DNA of 9,641 bases. It comes from an uncultured Pseudorhodobacter sp. (GTDB lineage: Bacteria; Pseudomonadota; Alphaproteobacteria; Rhodobacterales; Rhodobacteraceae). Position numbers and translations under genes: made by a program. The notes below the pieces were generated by a model. That model saw nothing but the letters and a program-made list of their open reading frames with translations, had not been told where the DNA came from and did no database searches. The DNA lies in the NCBI GenBank assembly GCA_945952425.1, contig CAMFIX010000076.1:1-9641 (forward strand). Direction: 5' to 3'. Below are positions 7,093 through 9,641 of the stretch, one piece after another. The first letter of the stretch is position 1; each line of letters starts with the position of its first letter.

Positions 7093-8052
7093 TCAGGCGG
7101 CGAGGCCCTTGACGCCCATATCCAGGAACTTCTCGCGGCGGTCCTTGACCAGGGCCTCGGGCTTCTTGCCCGACAGCTCTTTCAGCATGGCCTCGATCGC
7201 CTTGCCCACCGCCTCGATCGTCTCTTTCCGGCCGCGCTGCGCGCCCCCCAAGGGCTCTTTCACGATCCGGTCGATGACGCCGAGCTTCTGCAAGTCCTGC
7301 GCCGTCAGCCGCAGGGCCTCGGCCGCTTCGCGCATCTTTTCGGCGTCCTTCCACAGGATCGACGCACAGCCTTCGGGCGAAATCACCGAATAGATCGAAT
7401 GTTCCAGCATCGCGATCCGGTTCGCGGTCGCCAAGGCCACCGCCCCGCCCGAGCCGCCCTCGCCGATCACCACCGAGATGACCGGCACGCCAAGCTCCAG
7501 CGATTTTTCCGTCGCCCTTGCAATGGCTTCGGCCTGGCCGCGCTCTTCGGCGCCCTTGCCGGGATAGGCGCCGGGCGTATCGACCAGCATGACCACCGGC
7601 AGGCGGAAGCGGTCGGCCATCTCCATCAGGCGGATCGCCTTGCGATAGCCCTCGGGCCGCGCCATGCCGAAGTTGCGCTCGATCCGGGTCTTGGTGTCAT
7701 GGCCCTTCTCCTGGCCCAGAACCACCACCGGAATGTCGTTGAACCGCGCGAGCCCGCCCATCACCGCATGGTCGTCGGCAAAGTTGCGGTCGCCGGCCAG
7801 GGGGGTGAACTCGGTGAAGAGCTCTTCGATGTAATCCTTGCAATGCGGCCGGTCCTGGTGCCGGGCGACCTGGCATTTCTGCCAGGGGGTCAGGCTTTTA
7901 TACAGGTCTTTCAGCATGGCCTCGGCCTTGCGGTCCAGACCCTCGGCCTCCTTGGCCACATCCATCGCCGGGTTCGACCGGGCCAGCGCGCGCAGCTCCT
8001 CGGCCTTGCCTTCGATCTCGGCCAGGGGCTTTTCGAATTCCAGATAGGTCAT
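7093..8052 (-). CDS. accA: Acetyl-CoA carboxylase carboxyltransferase subunit alpha
   Basis: AccA with AccD forms the carboxyltransferase of acetyl-CoA carboxylase, moving the carboxyl group from carboxybiotin on AccB to acetyl-CoA to give malonyl-CoA for fatty acid synthesis. The 319-residue length is standard. The N-terminal helical part starts MTYLEFEKPLAEIE. The crotonase-fold core has VDTPGAYPG (157-165), GEGGSGGA (197-204), which builds the carboxybiotin/oxyanion site, and SPEGCASILW (225-234). The zinc finger belongs to AccD and is rightly absent. ATG 8052 is chosen over the long upstream extension because a perfect GGAGG (8062-8058) lies five bases before it and the protein then starts as the family does. 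accD is not nearby, which is usual. Transcription is separate from the convergent PPOX gene and divergent from the GyrI-like gene; a TTGCAC/TATAGG pair about 25-55 bases upstream has an over-long 19-base spacer and is weak. Confidence 0.97.
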   Translation of the reverse strand: MTYLEFEKPLAEIEGKAEELRALARSNPAMDVAKEAEGLDRKAEAMLKDLYKSLTPWQKCQVARHQDRPHCKDYIEELFTEFTPLAGDRNFADDHAVMGGLARFNDIPVVVLGQEKGHDTKTRIERNFGMARPEGYRKAIRLMEMADRFRLPVVMLVDTPGAYPGKGAEERGQAEAIARATEKSLELGVPVISVVIGEGGSGGAVALATANRIAMLEHSIYSVISPEGCASILWKDAEKMREAAEALRLTAQDLQKLGVIDRIVKEPLGGAQRGRKETIEAVGKAIEAMLKELSGKKPEALVKDRREKFLDMGVKGLAA

Positions 8053-8147
8053 GGATGCCTCCGCAGTGACCGCCCCTATATGGCCCGGCAAGGCCCCGAG
8101 TGCAACCGAGCACGAGATATGGCAGGATGGGGCAAAGGGAGGGCGGC
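8053..8147. promoter_or_regulatory. Divergent spacer with ribosome sites for accA and the GyrI-like gene
   Basis: This 95-base spacer serves both genes. CCTCC at 8058-8062 is GGAGG on the minus strand, five bases before the accA ATG. GGGAGGG at 8137-8143 lies four bases before the plus-strand ATG at 8148. These two sites fix both starts. A minus-strand TATAGG (8080-8075) and TTGCAC (8105-8100) are separated by 19 bases, longer than usual, so a promoter for accA is only suggested. No operator-like palindrome stands out. Confidence 0.6.
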
Positions 8148-8615
8148 ATGTTTCAGGCAAAAGACGTGATCCAGCGGAATGATCCGCCGCGGCGGCTGGT
8201 GGCGGTATCGCACAAGGGCCCCTATCCGGAGATCGGGGCGGCCTTCGACCGGCTTTATGGCGCACTTGGCGCGCAAGGGCTGATCGAGAAATCCGGCCAC
8301 CCGGTCGGCATCTACTACGACAACCGCGCGGAAGTGGCGGCAGAGGATTTGCGCTCTCATGCCGCCGCCGAGCTTGCCGCCGGGGGCGCCGCGCCCTTGG
8401 AGGTGGTGACCTTGGCCGGCGGGCGGATGGCGGTGCTGACCTTCCGCGGCGCCTATGACGGCCTGCACAGGGCCTGGGACTGGATCTACCTGCACTGGCT
8501 GCCGCAATCGGGCGAAAGGCCCGCCCTGGCGCCGCCCTTCGAGATCTATCTCAACACGCCGATGGACACCGCGCCCGAGGATCTGCTGACCGAAATCTGC
8601 ATTCCGCTGGCCTAA
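8148..8615 (+). CDS. Stand-alone GyrI-like small-molecule-binding domain protein
   Basis: This 155-residue protein consists of one GyrI-like/AraC effector-binding domain (two SHS2 modules) with no DNA-binding domain. Typical segments are HKGPYPEIGAAFDRLYGAL (22-40), a central GGRMAVLTFRGAYD turn (91-104) and the closing EIYLNTPMDTAPEDLLTEI (132-150). Glu149, in the TEIxIP context, is the position of the acidic pocket residue known from BmrR-type ligand domains. Family members bind hydrophobic or cationic ligands; some stand-alone members hydrolyse cyclopropanoid toxins and E. coli GyrI/SbmC protects DNA gyrase, so three different roles are possible. The ATG at 8148 is chosen over GTG 8100 and ATG 8127 because GGGAGGG is well placed before it. 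It is divergent from accA. The substrate cannot be named from the sequence. Confidence 0.85.
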   Translation: MFQAKDVIQRNDPPRRLVAVSHKGPYPEIGAAFDRLYGALGAQGLIEKSGHPVGIYYDNRAEVAAEDLRSHAAAELAAGGAAPLEVVTLAGGRMAVLTFRGAYDGLHRAWDWIYLHWLPQSGERPALAPPFEIYLNTPMDTAPEDLLTEICIPLA

Positions 8616-8628
8616 GGTCAAAACCCCC

Positions 8629-8662
8629 AAAAAGCAGCGCCCCGCGACAAGTCGCAGGGCGC
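8629..8662 (-). terminator. Intrinsic terminator on the minus strand
   Basis: The six-pair stem GCGCCC (8637-8642) with GGGCGC (8657-8662) is followed, after one C/A mismatch, by GCGA (8644-8647) with TCGC (8652-8655) around the loop CAAG. On the minus strand the stem is followed after two bases and a C by five T (8633-8629), then GGGGG and TTTT. This ends transcripts coming from mcl1 or from a promoter inside the spacer. For the plus-strand GyrI-like gene the same stem lies 21 bases after the stop but without a T-run. Confidence 0.7.
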
Positions 8663-8745
8663 GTGCCTCCTCCCCAGATGCGACCTTGGGCCTCCTCTCC
8701 CTCGGTCGCCGGGTATGCCGTCGGACACGATTGCGCCCTGTCACG
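8629..8745 (-). ncRNA. Candidate small RNA ending at the 8629 terminator (speculative)
   Basis: On the minus strand a perfect TTGACA (8776-8771) is followed after 17-18 bases by a poor -10 (CAAACA or AAACAT, two to three matches). Transcription from there would give an RNA of about 115 bases. It would contain the stem GCGACC/GGTCGC (8709-8704 with 8682-8677), a purine-rich GGAGAGGAGG loop, a second GGGGAGGAGG segment and the terminator hairpin with its T-run. The opposite orientation would show C/U-rich anti-Shine-Dalgarno-like motifs, known from alphaproteobacterial CcsR and AbcR RNAs, but lacks a T-run terminator close by. It may equally be just the mcl1 3' untranslated region. The boundaries are guesses. 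Confidence 0.25.
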
Positions 8746-8800
8746 AATGTTTGACGTTACGTAAACGACCTGTCAACAGGCTTCTGCGACAGCCGCTTTT

Positions 8801-9641
8801 TCAGGCGGAGGCCAGCAGCTCTGCCTGTTTCACGATCACCTCGGCCTGCTTGATCGACGCAATATCCACCAGCCGGCCCTTGTAGACCGTGGCACCCTGG
8901 CCCGCGGCCTTGGCGGCCTCCATCGCGGCGAGAATGTCGCGCGCCTCGGCCACGGTCGATTCGGAGGGGGTGAAGACCTCGTTGGCCAGCGCGACCTGCT
9001 TGGGGTGGATCGCCCATTTGCCGACCATGCCCAAGGTGGCCGCGCGCCGGGCCTGGGCACGGAAGCCCTCGTCGTCGCTGAAATCGCCGAAGGGGCCATC
9101 GACGGGCAGGATGCCATGGGTGCGGCAGGCGGCGACAAGGGCCGCCGTCGCCCAATGCCAGGGGTCGGGCCAATGCTGGGCGCCCTGGCGCAGCATGTAG
9201 TAATTCTCCTGCGTGCCGCCGATGCCCGTGGTCTGCATCCCCATCGAGGCCGCGAAATCCGCGGCCCCCAGGCTCATGGCCTGCAGGCGGGGCGAGCCCT
9301 TGGCGATCTCTTCGACATGGGCAATCCCGGCGGCCGATTCGATGATGACCTCGAAACCCACGCGCTTTTGCCGGCCCTTGGCGCGTTCGATGGCGGTGAC
9401 CAGCGCATCGACGGCGTAAAGGTCTTCGGCGCAGCCCACCTTGGGGATCATCAGCAGGTCGATCCGCTCCGAGCCCTGCTCCAACAGGTCCACCACGTCG
9501 CGATACCACCAGGGCGTGTCCAGCCCGTGGATGCGGATGGACAGGGTCTTGCGGCCCCAATCCACCTCATGCTTCGCCCGGATCACGTCGGCCCGGGCCG
9601 CGTCCTTGTCCGAGGGCGCGACCGAGTCCTCCAGGTCGAGG
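8801..9641 (-). CDS. mcl1: L-malyl-CoA/beta-methylmalyl-CoA lyase, N-terminus cut by the window end
   Basis: Mcl1 is a Mg-dependent CitE-like lyase that cleaves L-malyl-CoA to acetyl-CoA plus glyoxylate and beta-methylmalyl-CoA to propionyl-CoA plus glyoxylate, reactions of the ethylmalonyl-CoA route for acetate assimilation. Visible are 279 codons plus the stop; the frame is open to 9641, so the GTG at 9584-9586 is internal. Aligned by eye to the R. sphaeroides enzyme as I remember it, the first visible residue corresponds to about position 41 (LDLEDSVAP). Key residues are kept: Arg of SIRIHG (R76, codon 9533-9535), Glu of EVIIES (E141, codon 9338-9340) and Asp of GAADFAAS (D168, codon 9257-9259), the last two being metal ligands. 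GMVGKWAIHPKQ follows near the C-terminus. About 40 residues and the promoter are outside. A CitE-like paralogue such as Mcl2 (malyl-CoA thioesterase) is less likely given the match. Confidence 0.93.
   Translation of the reverse strand, partial: LDLEDSVAPSDKDAARADVIRAKHEVDWGRKTLSIRIHGLDTPWWYRDVVDLLEQGSERIDLLMIPKVGCAEDLYAVDALVTAIERAKGRQKRVGFEVIIESAAGIAHVEEIAKGSPRLQAMSLGAADFAASMGMQTTGIGGTQENYYMLRQGAQHWPDPWHWATAALVAACRTHGILPVDGPFGDFSDDEGFRAQARRAATLGMVGKWAIHPKQVALANEVFTPSESTVAEARDILAAMEAAKAAGQGATVYKGRLVDIASIKQAEVIVKQAELLASA

Larger units (their letters stand above)
8616..8800. other. Structured spacer between the GyrI-like gene and mcl1
   Basis: No open frame with a ribosome site is supported in these 185 bases. 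The spacer contains an intrinsic terminator on the minus strand (8629-8662) and a second stem GCGACC (8677-8682) with GGTCGC (8704-8709). Two runs of the CCTCCTC type, at about 8665-8673 and 8690-8700 on the plus strand, read as GAGGAGG on the minus strand. Near mcl1 lie the palindromes TTACGTAA (8757-8764) and CCTGT-CA-ACAGG (8769-8780). The density of structure is higher than needed for a simple terminator. Confidence 0.6.

Noticed and set aside
6931..8169. 412-codon plus-strand frame antisense to accA
   Set aside because: The composition is that of a shadow frame, and accA is unambiguous on the opposite strand.
8053..8265. N-terminal extension of AccA
   Set aside because: GGAGG five bases before ATG 8052 and the family-typical N-terminus define the start; the extension overlaps the divergent gene.
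8757..9560. 267-codon minus-strand frame overlapping mcl1
   Set aside because: It is in a different frame from the conserved lyase, is Arg/Gly-rich and has no domain.

Overview
The window is high-GC alphaproteobacterial chromosome, most likely from the Rhodobacter/Paracoccus group of Rhodobacterales. Evidence for this is the strong third-position GC bias, the TIGR02302/DUF4175 gene directly after lysA, an mcl1-type malyl-CoA lyase matching the Rhodobacter sphaeroides enzyme residue for residue around its metal site, and intergenic GGGATATTT-type repeats that I recall as common in Rhodobacterales. I see no phage, transposon, CRISPR, tRNA or rRNA, and no clear sign of recent transfer.

Layout. 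(1) 1-2848, plus strand: the 3' third of lysA (diaminopimelate decarboxylase), then after 14 bases a large TIGR02302/DUF4175 membrane protein of unknown function. (2) 2849-2951: a compact cluster of palindromes between convergent genes. (3) 2952-3821, minus strand: a zinc-ribbon protein with an acidic Pro/Glu linker and one C-terminal membrane helix. (4) 3822-4013: a divergent promoter region with an AT-rich palindrome. (5) 4014-6894, plus strand: a tightly packed run ftsE, ftsX, plsC-like acyltransferase and a PPOX-type flavoprotein. The first two junctions overlap by 4 and 1 bases; the last has a 9-base gap. (6) 6895-7092: convergent 3' region with several hairpins and two inverted copies of one short element, one facing each gene. 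(7) 7093-8052, minus strand: accA. (8) 8148-8615, plus strand: a stand-alone GyrI-like ligand-binding protein. (9) 8616-8800: a structured spacer with an intrinsic terminator on the minus strand and a possible small RNA. (10) 8801-9641, minus strand: mcl1, missing about 40 N-terminal residues at the window edge.

Functionally the window is mostly housekeeping. The envelope theme runs through lysA (lysine and cell-wall diaminopimelate pool), the DUF4175 protein, FtsEX (control of septal peptidoglycan hydrolysis) and PlsC (phosphatidic acid synthesis). The acyl-CoA theme runs through AccA (malonyl-CoA) and Mcl1 (malyl-CoA/methylmalyl-CoA chemistry of the ethylmalonyl-CoA pathway). I found no convincing new multi-gene system. 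The items most worth a second look are the structured 8616-8800 spacer, the paired inverted elements at 6921-6996, the palindrome cluster at 2873-2955, and the two conserved proteins without known function (DUF4175 and the zinc-ribbon membrane protein).
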